The notes beneath the pieces are model-generated. The model worked only from the letters and a program-made list of their open reading frames with translations. It did not search any database and had not been told where the DNA came from. From assembly GCF_014650895.1 (NCBI RefSeq), contig NZ_BMVV01000002.1, forward strand, positions 62,001-126,000: 64,000 bases of DNA, in the 5' to 3' direction. This stretch comes from Streptomyces omiyaensis. Its GTDB lineage: Bacteria; Actinomycetota; Actinomycetes; Streptomycetales; Streptomycetaceae. The stretch's first letter is position 1, and each line of letters starts with the position of its first letter. The translations under genes were made by a program, and so were the position numbers. Shown in pieces: positions 52,712 through 61,437 of the stretch.

Positions 52712-54886
52712 TCAGTCCCGGCGCGGCGCGCGCTTCCCCGGGCGGGCGGGCTTCGCCTCCGGGCCCGCCTCGCCCGTCCCGTACCAGTCCTGCTCGCTTT
52801 CCCTCTCCCCGTCCGTGTCGTCCGGGACCGGCGGCACCTCGGGGAGCTCGGCGCCCGGCATCAGGTGGAGGTCGAAGTCGCGCACGGGGGCGTTCCCGAG
52901 GGCCTCGCGGGTGAAGCGGGCCCAGATCTCGGCGGGCGGGCCGCCGCCGTTGACCCGGGGGAGGCCGAGCGCCCCGTACAGGGGCTCGTGCGCGCCGCTC
53001 TCCGGGTCCTGGCCCATCAGGGCGACGACGGTGGCGAGTTCGGGGGTGTAGCCGGCGAACCAGGCCGCCTTGTCGTCCTCGGCCGTGCCGGTCTTGCCGG
53101 CCGCCGGGCGTCCGGCGCCGAGCGCCGCCGTGCCCGTGCCGGACGCGACGACGCTCCGCAGCACGGCGGTGGTGGTGTCGGCGGCCTCCCGCCCCACCAC
53201 CTGCCGCGGCTCGCCCGAGGGCAGCGGCAGCGGTTCCCCGTCGCGGGTGACGGCGGCGACCAGGGTGTGCTCGCCGCGCCGGCCGTGGGCGGCGAGCGTG
53301 GCGTACGCCTGGGCCATGTCGAGGACGCTGGCGGTGGCCGGGCCGAGCGCGATCGAGGGGGAGGCGGTGAGGTCGGGCGTGGCGGCCGGCAGGCCGAGCG
53401 CGACGGCGGTGCGGCGCACGTGCGCGGGGCCGACGTCGACGGCCATCTGGGCGTAGACGGCGTTCACGGAGAGGTCGGTGGCGGTGCCGACGGGGATCTC
53501 GCCGTAGCTCTCGCCGTCCTCGTTGGCGGGGTCGTACGGGGCGCCGGGCCAGCCCTCGACGGGGCGCCGGTCGGTGCCGTCGTACAGCGTGTACGGGGTG
53601 ATCGGCTCGCCGTACTGGGTGCGTGCGCCGCTCTGCACGGCGGCGGTGAGGACGAAGGGCTTGAAGGTGGAGCCGACCTGGTAGTCGCGGCGGGTGGCGT
53701 TGTTGACGTACTGCTCGGTGTAGTCGATGCCGCCGTAGAGGGCGACGACGCGGCCGGTGGCGGGTTCGACGGCGACGGCGCCGGCCCGTACGTACCGGTC
53801 GGCGGGGTTCGCGGCCGGGTCGAGGCGGTGGGTGACGCGGTCCTCGACGGCCCGGACGAGCGCGGCCTGCCGGGCGGGGTCGATGGTGGTGACGATCCGG
53901 AAGCCGCCCCCGGCGAGGGTCTTCTCGTCGAGGATCCCGCGGGAGGCGAGGTGCTCCTCGACGGCCTGCACGAGGTAGCCGCGCTGGCCGGAGAGGCCGG
54001 TGGCGGCGCGGGCGGCCTGCGGGTCGGGGAAGCGGAGGGCGGCGCGCTCGCGGGGGGTGAGCCAGCCCTCGCCGACCATGCCGTCGAGGACGTATCCCCA
54101 GCGGGCGAGGACGGCGGGGCGGTTCTCGGGGCGGGTGGTGACGTCGTAGGCGCTGGGGGCCTTGAGGAGGGCGGCGAGGTAGGCGCCCTCGGCGGGGCCG
54201 AGGCGCTCGACGTCCTTGCCGTAGTAGGCGTGGGCGGCGGCCTGGACGCCGTAGGCGTTGCGGCCGAAGTAGCTGGTGTTGAGGTAGCCCTGGAGGATCT
54301 CGTCCTTCGTCTTCTCGCGCTCCAGCTTGATCGCGATGAAGAACTCCTTGGCCTTGCGGGTGAGGGTCTGCTCCTGCCCCAGGTAGTAGTTCTTGACGTA
54401 CTGCTGGGTGATGGTCGAGCCGGACTGGCGGCCCTTCCCGGTGACGGTGTTCCAGGCGGCGCGGACCATGGCCTTGGGGTCGACGGCGCGCGAGGTGTGG
54501 AAGTCGCGGTCCTCGGCGGCGAGCACGGCCCGCCGGACGGCGAGCGGGACCCGTTCGAGGCGGACGTTCTCGCGGTTGACCTCGCCGTCGCGGGCGAGGA
54601 CGGTGCCGTCGCGGTAGAGGTACAGGTTGGACTGGGCGACGGCGGCGGCGTTGGCGGCGGGGATGTCCACCAGGAGGTAGCCGGCGGCGAAGGCCCCGGC
54701 GAGCACCACCCCGCCGAGCAGGAACAGCGCGAGGGCGGCGCGCAGCAGGCGGCGGGGGAGCGGGGCCCGGCGCCGGGTGCCGGCGCGGGGTGCGGGGAGG
54801 GTGGGGTCCCTCGGTTCCCAGCCCGGGTCCGCGCCCGGGTCCGGGGACGGCGCGGCGGGGGAGGAGGAGCGCAAGGAAGGGGACAT
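52712..54886 (-). CDS. Class A penicillin-binding protein
   Basis: 724-aa bifunctional cell-wall synthase. Cytoplasmic Arg/Pro-rich N-terminus, single helix (AALALFLLGGVVLAGAFAAGY), then a GT51 glycosyltransferase domain (AAEDRDFHTSRAVDPKAMVRA, GSTITQQYVKNYYL) and a transpeptidase domain with SxxK (GSTFKPF), SVN (LSVNAVYAQM) and KTG (GKTGTAED). The C-terminal tail is acidic/Pro-rich. ATG at 54886 is preferred over one 30 bp upstream. No recognisable ribosome binding site. It polymerises and cross-links peptidoglycan. Confidence 0.92.
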   Translation of the reverse strand: MSPSLRSSSPAAPSPDPGADPGWEPRDPTLPAPRAGTRRRAPLPRRLLRAALALFLLGGVVLAGAFAAGYLLVDIPAANAAAVAQSNLYLYRDGTVLARDGEVNRENVRLERVPLAVRRAVLAAEDRDFHTSRAVDPKAMVRAAWNTVTGKGRQSGSTITQQYVKNYYLGQEQTLTRKAKEFFIAIKLEREKTKDEILQGYLNTSYFGRNAYGVQAAAHAYYGKDVERLGPAEGAYLAALLKAPSAYDVTTRPENRPAVLARWGYVLDGMVGEGWLTPRERAALRFPDPQAARAATGLSGQRGYLVQAVEEHLASRGILDEKTLAGGGFRIVTTIDPARQAALVRAVEDRVTHRLDPAANPADRYVRAGAVAVEPATGRVVALYGGIDYTEQYVNNATRRDYQVGSTFKPFVLTAAVQSGARTQYGEPITPYTLYDGTDRRPVEGWPGAPYDPANEDGESYGEIPVGTATDLSVNAVYAQMAVDVGPAHVRRTAVALGLPAATPDLTASPSIALGPATASVLDMAQAYATLAAHGRRGEHTLVAAVTRDGEPLPLPSGEPRQVVGREAADTTTAVLRSVVASGTGTAALGAGRPAAGKTGTAEDDKAAWFAGYTPELATVVALMGQDPESGAHEPLYGALGLPRVNGGGPPAEIWARFTREALGNAPVRDFDLHLMPGAELPEVPPVPDDTDGERESEQDWYGTGEAGPEAKPARPGKRAPRRD

Positions 54887-55169
54887 GGCATCACATAGTG
54901 CACACAAAGCGGGCAAAACTCCCGAAGGCGGCGGGTGGCCGCCGGGAAATCGGCCGGGAAATCCGCTCGCGGTGGTGTGTCCGGGCCACTAGGGTCGTGC
55001 GCTTCGCCCGTTTTCCCACCTCTCCGCACGGTGCCGCGCGCCGTTCCGCGCGTCCCCGCGTCCGCGCGCCCTCGCCGTCCTCCCTTCCCCCCACCCTCTG
55101 CTCCCCCCAACCCCCTTGCTTTCCCCACCCCCCACCCTCCCCTTTCCGCATCCCCCGAAGGGAAGCTTC
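54887..55169. other. Divergent spacer, penicillin-binding protein and ABC genes
   Basis: About 280 bp. It contains a long pyrimidine-rich stretch (CCTTCCCCCCACCCTCTGCT at ~55084) running to the RBS of the ABC permease. No gene is supported. Confidence 0.4.
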
Positions 55170-55976
55170 ATGCTGCGGCTGTACGCGACCGTGGCCGCGG
55201 GGGGCTTCCGGCGGCACGCCACCTACCGGGTGGCCACGCTGGCAGGCCTCTTCACCAACACGGTCTTCGGCTTCGTCTTCTCGTACACCTACATCGCCCT
55301 GTGGGCCGAACGCCCCCAGCTCGGCGGCTACTCCATGGCCGACGCCCTCGCCTACGTCTGGATCGGGCAGGCCCTCATCACCGTCTGCGGCCTCATGGGC
55401 GGCGGTTTCGAGGACGAACTGATGGAACGCATCAGGACCGGCGACATCGCCGTCGACCTCTACCGCCCCGCAGACCTCCAGGCCTGGTGGTGCGCGGCCA
55501 ACGCGGGCCGCTCCGCCTACCAGTTGCTCGGCCGCGGCGCCGTCCCCCTCCTGATCGGCGCGCTCGCCTTCGGATTCACCCTTCCGGACGATCCCGCGGC
55601 CTGGACCGCCTTCCTGCTCGCGGTCGTCCTCGGCTCCTTCGTCTCCTTCGCGCTCTGGTACCTCGTCGCGATGAGCGCCTTCTGGCTCCTCGACGGCCAG
55701 GGCGTCGTCCAGGTCGCCTGGCTGACCGGCCTCTTCTTCTCCGGGATGCTGCTCCCGCTGAACGTCTTCCCCGGCGCCCTCGGCGAGATCGCCCGGGCGC
55801 TCCCGTGGGCCGCCCTGCTCCAGGTCCCGGCCGACGTCTACCTCGGCCGGTACGACGGCGGCGGGGGTCTCGCCCGCGCGTACGGCTTCCAGCTCGGCTG
55901 GCTCGCGCTGCTGCTGGCGGCGGGGCGCGCCGCCCAGGCCGCGGCGACGCGGAAGGTGGTGGTGCAGGGTGGCTGA
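55170..55976 (+). CDS. ABC-2 family exporter permease 1
   Basis: 268-aa membrane protein with six predicted helices, of the group of ABC-2-type permeases often encoded as pairs (DUF990-like). LRLYATVAAGGFRRHATYRV at the N-terminus and GGFEDELMERIRTGDIAVDLYRPADL are typical. ATG follows GAAGGGAAG. Overlaps the next permease by 8 bp. Confidence 0.85.
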   Translation: MLRLYATVAAGGFRRHATYRVATLAGLFTNTVFGFVFSYTYIALWAERPQLGGYSMADALAYVWIGQALITVCGLMGGGFEDELMERIRTGDIAVDLYRPADLQAWWCAANAGRSAYQLLGRGAVPLLIGALAFGFTLPDDPAAWTAFLLAVVLGSFVSFALWYLVAMSAFWLLDGQGVVQVAWLTGLFFSGMLLPLNVFPGALGEIARALPWAALLQVPADVYLGRYDGGGGLARAYGFQLGWLALLLAAGRAAQAAATRKVVVQGG

Positions 55977-56937
55977 GCCGACCGCGTACCGGACGGACGG
56001 CGACCCGGACGCGTGCCGGGCGGACGACGCCCCGGGTCCGTACCCGGCGGGGGACGGCGCCGGCGGGTGCCGGGCGGGCGACGAGGCCGGCGGGTACCGG
56101 GCGGACGACGGCCCCGGCGGGTACCGGGCGGGCGGCGGGCTGCGCGCGTACCGGATGGTCGCCGCCATGTGGATCCGCTCCACGATGGCCTACCGCGCCT
56201 CCTTCGCCCTCACCCTCGTCACGTCCTTCTGCGTCACCTTCTTCGACTTCGTCGTCATCCTGCTGATGTTCGGGCAGGTCCGGGGGCTCGGCGGCTTCTC
56301 CTTCGCCGAGGTCGCCTTCCTGTACGGCACCACCGGCACCGCCTTCGGGATCGCCGACCTGACGATGGGCTCGCTCCAGCGGATGGGGCGCCGGATCCGG
56401 GACGGCTCGCTCGACGTGTTCCTGCTGCGGCCGGCGCCGCTGCTCGCGCAGGTCGCGGCGGACAAGTTCGCGGTCCGCCGGCTCGGCCGCGTGCTCCAGG
56501 GGCTGCTGGTGCTGGTGTGGAGCCTGGTGCTGCTGCGCGGCGAGGTGGCGTGGAGCTGGGGCAAGGTCCTGATGGTGCCCGGGATGGTGGCCTGCGGCGC
56601 GGTGATCTTCATGGCGGTGATGGTGCTGGGCGCGTCGGCGCTCTTCTGGCTCCAGGACGCGGCGGAGGTCACCAACTCCTTCACGTACGGCGGGAACACG
56701 CTGCTCCAGTACCCGCCGACGGTCTTCGCGCAGGACCTGGTGAAGGGCGTCGTCTACGTCGTCCCGCTCGCCTTCGTGAACTGGCTGCCGGCCCTGTACG
56801 TCCTCGGCCGCCCCGCCCCGGCAGGGGTGCCGTCCTGGGCGGCCTTCGCCGCCCCGCCCGTCGCCCTGGTCTGCTGCGGGGCCGCCGCCCTGGCGTGGCG
56901 GGCGGGCGTCCGTTCGTACCGATCGACAGGAAGCTGA
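55969..56937 (+). CDS. ABC-2 family exporter permease 2 with repeat-rich N-terminus
   Basis: 322-aa permease. The core from residue ~55 (YRMVAAMWIRSTMAYRASFAL, GTTGTAFGIADLTMGSLQRMG) pairs with the previous protein. The first 58 residues are extra: repeats of the form GGYRAxDxx (five 9-residue units), encoded by 27-bp DNA repeats, with no homology to the permease fold. GTG start. Followed 9 bp later by the ATPase. Confidence 0.82.
   Translation: MAEPTAYRTDGDPDACRADDAPGPYPAGDGAGGCRAGDEAGGYRADDGPGGYRAGGGLRAYRMVAAMWIRSTMAYRASFALTLVTSFCVTFFDFVVILLMFGQVRGLGGFSFAEVAFLYGTTGTAFGIADLTMGSLQRMGRRIRDGSLDVFLLRPAPLLAQVAADKFAVRRLGRVLQGLLVLVWSLVLLRGEVAWSWGKVLMVPGMVACGAVIFMAVMVLGASALFWLQDAAEVTNSFTYGGNTLLQYPPTVFAQDLVKGVVYVVPLAFVNWLPALYVLGRPAPAGVPSWAAFAAPPVALVCCGAAALAWRAGVRSYRSTGS
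56007..56141. repeat. 27-bp coding repeats in ABC permease 2
   Basis: Five tandem 27-bp units; the last three (56061-56087, 56088-56114, 56115-56141) are the most similar and encode AGGCRAGDE, AGGYRADDG and PGGYRAGGG. Kept in frame, so copy-number change alters protein length without frameshift. Confidence 0.8.
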
Positions 56938-56946
56938 GGTCCCGCC

Positions 56947-57933
56947 GTGGGAGTACCGCTGATCGAACTCGACCGCCTGGAGAAGACCTTCACCGTCCGC
57001 CGCAGGGCGGGCCTGCTGCGCAGGGAACGGCGGGAGGTCCGGGCCGTCGACGGCATCTCCTTCACCGTCGACCGGGGGGAGATGGTCGGCTACATCGGCC
57101 CGAACGGCGCCGGGAAGTCCACCACCATCAAGATGCTCACCGGCATCCTCACCCCCAGCGGCGGCCGCCTGCGCGTCGCCGGCATCGACCCCGCCCGGGA
57201 ACGGACCCGCCTCGCCCGCCGCATCGGCGTGGTCTTCGGCCAGCGCACCACCCTCTGGTGGGACCTGCCGCTGCGGGACTCGTACCGGCTGACCCACCGC
57301 ATGTACCGGATCCCCGACGACCGCTACCGGGAGAACCTCGCCCGCTGCGTCGACCTGCTCGACCTCGGCGACCTCCTCGACGTGCCGGTGCGCCAGCTCT
57401 CCCTCGGGCAGCGGATGCGCGGCGACATCGCGGCCGCCCTCCTCCACGACCCCGAGGTGCTGTACCTGGACGAGCCGACGATCGGCCTCGACGTCGTCTC
57501 GAAGTCCCGGGTCCGCGCCTTCCTCCGCGAGCTCAACGCGGAGCGCGGCACGACCGTCCTCCTCACCACCCACGACCTCACCGACATCGAACAGCTCTGC
57601 TCGCGCGTGATGGTCATCGACCACGGGCGGCTGATGTACGACGGCGACCTCGCCGGCCTGCACGAGGCGGGCGACGGCGAACGGATGCTCGTCGTGGACC
57701 TGGCGCGCGAGCTCCCGCCGATCGACTCCGTCCCCGGCGCCCGCTTCGTCCGGGCGGACGGGCCGCGCCAGTACCTGGCCTTCCCGGCCTCCGCGTCGGC
57801 GGCTCCCCTGGTCGCGGCGGTGGCGGCGGAGTACCCGCTCGTCGACCTCTCGGTGCGGGAACCGGACATCGAGTCCGTGATCGCGAAGATGTACGGGGGA
57901 ACTCGTGAGGGGCGCCGGGAGTCCCTGAGGTAG
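56947..57933 (+). CDS. ABC-2 exporter ATPase
   Basis: 328-aa ATPase of the ABC-2/NatA-type group. Walker A GPNGAGKSTTIK, Q-loop in VVFGQRTTLWWDLP, signature LSLGQRMRGD, Walker B VLYLDEPTIGLD and the switch LTTHDLTD. GTG start. Together with the two permeases it forms a complete exporter. Substrate unknown. Confidence 0.92.
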   Translation: MGVPLIELDRLEKTFTVRRRAGLLRRERREVRAVDGISFTVDRGEMVGYIGPNGAGKSTTIKMLTGILTPSGGRLRVAGIDPARERTRLARRIGVVFGQRTTLWWDLPLRDSYRLTHRMYRIPDDRYRENLARCVDLLDLGDLLDVPVRQLSLGQRMRGDIAAALLHDPEVLYLDEPTIGLDVVSKSRVRAFLRELNAERGTTVLLTTHDLTDIEQLCSRVMVIDHGRLMYDGDLAGLHEAGDGERMLVVDLARELPPIDSVPGARFVRADGPRQYLAFPASASAAPLVAAVAAEYPLVDLSVREPDIESVIAKMYGGTREGRRESLR

Positions 57934-57969
57934 GCGCCCGGTGCAGTCGGGCAGGGAGGTCGGGCCGAG

Positions 57970-59238
57970 ATGGTGAGTTTCTCGTACACGGCGGCGGACG
58001 AGGAGAAGAGCAGAGGCGTCCGCAGGATGAAGGCCCTGGCGACGGGGCTCCTCGCGCTGGTCGCGGTGGTGTACGCCCTCGCGACCTGGGCGGAGAACTC
58101 CGGCGCGGGCGCCTGGGCGGGGTACGTGGCCGCGGCGGCCGAGGCCGGCATGGTCGGCGCGCTGGCGGACTGGTTCGCCGTGACGGCCCTCTTCCGGCAC
58201 CCGCTCGGCCTCCCCATCCCGCACACGGCGATCATCCCGACCAAGAAGGACCAGCTGGGCGCCTCGCTCGGCTCCTTCGTCGGCGAGAACTTCCTCTCCG
58301 CCGACGTCGTGCGGGGCCGGCTGCGGGCCCTCGGCGTGGCGCGGCGCGTGGGCGCCTGGCTGGCCGAGCCGGCCCACGCGGACCGGGTGACGGAGGAGGC
58401 GGCGACGGCCCTGCGGGGCGCCCTCACGGTGCTGCGCGACGCGGACGTGCAGGCGGTCGTCGGCGAGGCGATCACCCGCAGGGCGGAGCAGGCCGAGATC
58501 GCGCCGGGCCTGGGCAAGACCCTGGACCGGATGGTCACGGAGGGCGCCCACCGCCGGGCCGTGGACCTGGTCTGCGTCCGGGCCCACGACTGGCTCGTCA
58601 CCCACGGCGACTCGGTGATGGACGCGGTGCAGGGCGGCGCCCCCGGCTGGACGCCGCGCTTCGTGGACCGCAAGGTCGGCGAGCGCGTCTACAAGGAGCT
58701 GCTGCGCTTCGTCACGGAGATGCGCGACATGCCGACGCACCCGGCGCGCGGCGCCATCGACCGCTTCCTCGCGGACTACGCGGCGGACCTCCAGTCCGAC
58801 ACGGACACCCGCGTCCGCGTCGAACGCCTCAAGTCCGACCTGCTGGCCCGCCCCGAGGTCCAGGACGTCATCGCCTCCGCCTGGGGCTCCGTCCGCGCCC
58901 TCATCATCGCCGCGGCCGAGGACGACCAGAGCCAGCTCCGCCTCCGCGCCCGGGCCTCCCTGATCTCCCTGGGCAAGCGCCTCGCGTCGGACGCCCGCCT
59001 CCAGGAGAAGGTCGACGGCTGGCTCGAATCGGCCACCACCTACCTCGTCACCACCTACCGCACCGAGATCACCTCGCTGATCACGGACACGGTCGCGGGC
59101 TGGGACGCCGACCAGACCTCCAAGAAGATCGAGGCCAACATCGGCCGCGACCTCCAGTTCATCCGCATCAACGGCACGGTGGTCGGCGCCCTGGCGGGCC
59201 TGGCCATCCACACGGTCAGCCACGCCCTGGGCGGCTGA
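57970..59238 (+). CDS. DUF445 membrane protein
   Basis: 422-aa protein: N-terminal helix (MKALATGLLALVAVVYALAT), then a second helix in the characteristic DUF445 region AAAAEAGMVGALADWFAVTALFRHPLGLPIPHTAIIP. A long helical middle and a C-terminal helix (GTVVGALAGLAIHTVSHAL) follow. The family is widespread with no firm function. Placed 36 bp after the ABC ATPase and possibly co-transcribed. Confidence 0.88.
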   Translation: MVSFSYTAADEEKSRGVRRMKALATGLLALVAVVYALATWAENSGAGAWAGYVAAAAEAGMVGALADWFAVTALFRHPLGLPIPHTAIIPTKKDQLGASLGSFVGENFLSADVVRGRLRALGVARRVGAWLAEPAHADRVTEEAATALRGALTVLRDADVQAVVGEAITRRAEQAEIAPGLGKTLDRMVTEGAHRRAVDLVCVRAHDWLVTHGDSVMDAVQGGAPGWTPRFVDRKVGERVYKELLRFVTEMRDMPTHPARGAIDRFLADYAADLQSDTDTRVRVERLKSDLLARPEVQDVIASAWGSVRALIIAAAEDDQSQLRLRARASLISLGKRLASDARLQEKVDGWLESATTYLVTTYRTEITSLITDTVAGWDADQTSKKIEANIGRDLQFIRINGTVVGALAGLAIHTVSHALGG

Positions 59239-59278
59239 CCGCGCCGGGCCGGGACGGAACCGGCACCCAGGCCTTGCC

Positions 59279-59446
59279 GCGGGTGACGGTCAGGAGGCCG
59301 GCGCCCTCCTACGCGCGCTCGCGGGTGAGGGCCGGGAGGCCGGCGCCCGCCGCCGCGCGCTCGCGGGTGAGGATCGGGAGGCCGGCGCCCTCCTACGCGC
59401 GCTCGCGGGTGAGGGCCGGGAGGCCGGCGCCCTCCTACGCGCGCTC
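59279..59446. repeat. 42-bp tandem repeats at the 3' end of a membrane-protein gene
   Basis: Four 42-bp units (59279-59320, 59321-59362, 59363-59404, 59405-59446) and a partial fifth at 59447-59473. All contain GCGGGTGA and GGAGGCCGGCGCCC, and end in ACGCGCGCTC except unit 2 (GCGCGCTC). The stop and last codons of the minus-strand gene (59435) lie inside the unit, so gene ends were duplicated downstream. Confidence 0.88.
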
Positions 59447-59737
59447 GCGGGTGACGGCCCAGGAGGCGGCTCCCACGGCCCCGGCCGCGGTGAAGACCGC
59501 CGGCCAGGCGCCGATCTTCCTGGCCAGCGGGTGCGACCCCCCGAAGGCCGCCACGTACGCGGCGGAAAGCCCCACGGCCGCCTTGGCCCCGCCCACCCGC
59601 TGCCACTCCCGGGCCGCCACCCCACCGGCCACGGCGAGCACGACCCCACCCAGCGGCCGCTTCTTCGTCCACCGCGCGACGGCGTAACCCCCGACGAGCC
59701 CGGCGGCGGCTATGGCGGAGGAGGGGATGTGGGGCAT
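59435..59737 (-). CDS. Small three-helix membrane protein
   Basis: 100-aa protein. Hydrophobic segments at AIAAAGLVGGYAVA, GGVVLAVAGGVAA and AVFTAAGAVGAASWAV, plus VGLSAAYVAAFGG. Resembles conserved small membrane proteins of Streptomyces; function unknown. Its 3' end (AVTRERA) coincides with the last unit of the 42-bp repeat array. ATG at 59737. Confidence 0.7.
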   Translation of the reverse strand: MPHIPSSAIAAAGLVGGYAVARWTKKRPLGGVVLAVAGGVAAREWQRVGGAKAAVGLSAAYVAAFGGSHPLARKIGAWPAVFTAAGAVGAASWAVTRERA

Positions 59738-59810
59738 GACGGGGCCTTTCGGTCGACGAGACGGATCGTCCTCCGAGCGTACGACGAATGAATTCCGTCC
59801 CTATGTGAGG

Positions 59811-60743
59811 TCACGGTTCACGCACGCACCGGGGACAGAGGGTCTCGTCACTCAGAGGTCGGAACAACATCGGCTGGACGTGGTCACCGGAGCACTCGCG
59901 TGCGCCCGTGAGCCGCGCGGACAATCGGGGCCCGCGCAGCGGAGCGGCGGGGTCGGGCGGGGGCAGAGGACCGGATGAGTGGCGGGGAGCCACCTCGCGC
60001 AGCAGATAGCGCACGAGCCCCCCGGGCCGTCGCACCGGCGTACCAGCGCCGGGCAGGCCTCGCAGGATGTGGGCGTGCAGGTCGGCGGAGGTATGTCCAG
60101 CGGCAAGCCAGTGCGTGGCGAGCTGGGTGAGTTCTTCGCACATACCGGGAGGGATGTACCTGAGCGCTGGGGAAAGGAGTGGTAGCGCCCGGATGAGCGC
60201 GCTCGCCTCCTCCCGCACTGGGCTGTTTCCTGGCTCCTCTCGTGGCGCGTCGGTCGTTGTCGGACGGCTGGAGGTCTTTTCGCCGGGTTCTTTCTTTGGA
60301 TGACCGCCGGTGGGCGGGCGTACCGGCGTACCGGCGGCCGGAACACCGGCGGTCTGATTCCGGGGATTCGGTGCGACCTGCGGAACCATCCGTTCGGCGC
60401 AGGCAGGGAGCGAAGTACGGGTGAGAATCTTGACGGCTTCGTCGGCGGTCAGGGGAGAGCCGGAGACGAGCTGTTGGGTGACCCAGCGTCCACCGGCGCC
60501 CTGAACACGTCGCTCGTGTACGAAGCCCTCGTCCCGGAGCTGTCGTTTGGCCCGCGTGAATGCGCATGACCCGATCCGGGCCCGTTCGGCGGTCCGGGAG
60601 AGAGACTCCTGAACGCCACGAGGAAGGGAGAGTTGCCAGGTCAGAAGTCGTACAGCGTCCGAACTGAGGCGCGGATGACGGATGATGTCGTGCGAGAACC
60701 GCGTGAAGGCGCGCGAAGGCGCGTTAAAGTGCCGGTAGATCAC
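59811..60743 (-). CDS. HTH-domain protein, plasmid/phage-replication-like
   Basis: 310-aa protein: FTRFSHDIIRHPRLSSDAVRLLTW and RTAERARIGSCAFTRAKRQLRDEG form a winged-helix-type module. A Thr/Pro/Arg-rich linker and C-terminal helices (VREEASALIRALPLL, CEELTQLATHWLAAGH) and two Cys (CPRC) follow. Similar proteins are common in Streptomyces accessory DNA; some are called helix-turn-helix or replication-initiator-like. Visible GC of this gene is lower than upstream genes. Function not established. The C-terminal CPRC could bind zinc. Confidence 0.7.
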   Translation of the reverse strand: MIYRHFNAPSRAFTRFSHDIIRHPRLSSDAVRLLTWQLSLPRGVQESLSRTAERARIGSCAFTRAKRQLRDEGFVHERRVQGAGGRWVTQQLVSGSPLTADEAVKILTRTSLPACAERMVPQVAPNPRNQTAGVPAAGTPVRPPTGGHPKKEPGEKTSSRPTTTDAPREEPGNSPVREEASALIRALPLLSPALRYIPPGMCEELTQLATHWLAAGHTSADLHAHILRGLPGAGTPVRRPGGLVRYLLREVAPRHSSGPLPPPDPAAPLRGPRLSARLTGARECSGDHVQPMLFRPLSDETLCPRCVREP

Positions 60744-60893
60744 GGGTGGACCTTGATTCCACTAGTGGTTCAGGCCCCCGCCTATGGCTGCGAACCATCG
60801 ACGGGGGCCGTTTTTCGTGAACGTACCGGACGTTCGGCGCTAGGACAGGCGTCCCAAGGAGAGACCACCCGTGTGAGTGACGATCCACTCGTC
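60744..60893. other. Spacer in the accessory segment
   Basis: 150 bp between the TrmO-like stop and the HTH gene start, both on the minus strand. It includes CGCGCGAAGGCGCGTTAAAG near the HTH start. It holds the HTH promoter at most; nothing else was seen. Confidence 0.35.
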
Positions 60894-61379
60894 TCAGCGC
60901 TCGGAAGCGTCCCGCCAGTAGTCGGTGAGCATCTCGCCCGGCCACGCCGGCTGCTGGACGGGCCCACGCGGCAGCATCTCCCGGAACACCGCGACGAGGT
61001 CGATGATCTGAGTCCCGTGATCGGCATCCAGGTCACTGACGTGCAGGTCGAGTCCGTCGACCTTGAGGAGCCGGGGGAACGAGGTCGCGAGGCGAGCCGG
61101 GCGTCGGTGGTTGTGGTGGACGAACGTACCGGTCGCCGGCCAGGCGGGATTGTCCCGGGGGCTGCGGGCATGGAGAGCGACGTCGTCTGGAGATCCGAGG
61201 TTGAAAAACCAGGTGACCTGGAGGTGCGAGAACTCCTCGATCCCTTGAAGCGTTTCCACGGGGTACTCCGGCCGCAAACGAATGATCGAATCCATTCCAC
61301 CCTTGTAGTCGTCGAGTCGCCCGCTGTGCCCTCCGACGACATCAGCGATGATCGGCACCTGGATGAACTGTGCAGGCAC
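60894..61379 (-). CDS. TrmO-like (UPF0066) protein, divergent
   Basis: 161-aa protein with the UPF0066/TrmO fold, which methylates N6-threonylcarbamoyladenosine-37 of tRNA using SAM. VVGGHSGRLDDYKGGMDSIIRL, IEEFSHLQVTWFF, ARSPRDNPAWPATGTF and LLKVDGLDLHVSDLDADHGTQIIDL follow the family. However, the family RPNPIG reads RRPARLA and the DGTPVLDIKPY motif is altered to HGTQIIDLVAVF, so activity may have changed. Lies in the lower-GC segment. Gene context gives no partner. Confidence 0.75.
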   Translation of the reverse strand: MPAQFIQVPIIADVVGGHSGRLDDYKGGMDSIIRLRPEYPVETLQGIEEFSHLQVTWFFNLGSPDDVALHARSPRDNPAWPATGTFVHHNHRRPARLATSFPRLLKVDGLDLHVSDLDADHGTQIIDLVAVFREMLPRGPVQQPAWPGEMLTDYWRDASER

Positions 61380-61437
61380 AGTTGCCCTTCTTCCTCATCG
61401 GCGGCACCACTTGTGGGGTGCGGCGGCCTCGACGCCG

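Noticed and set aside
55576..59223. 1215-codon open frame antisense to the ABC exporter and DUF445 genes
   Set aside because: Product is low-complexity Arg/Asp/Gly/Ala with no domain, while the plus-strand frames encode clear families.
59279..59473. CRISPR-like array
   Set aside because: The 42-bp units are head-to-tail with no unique spacers, and no cas genes are nearby. It is a simple tandem repeat.
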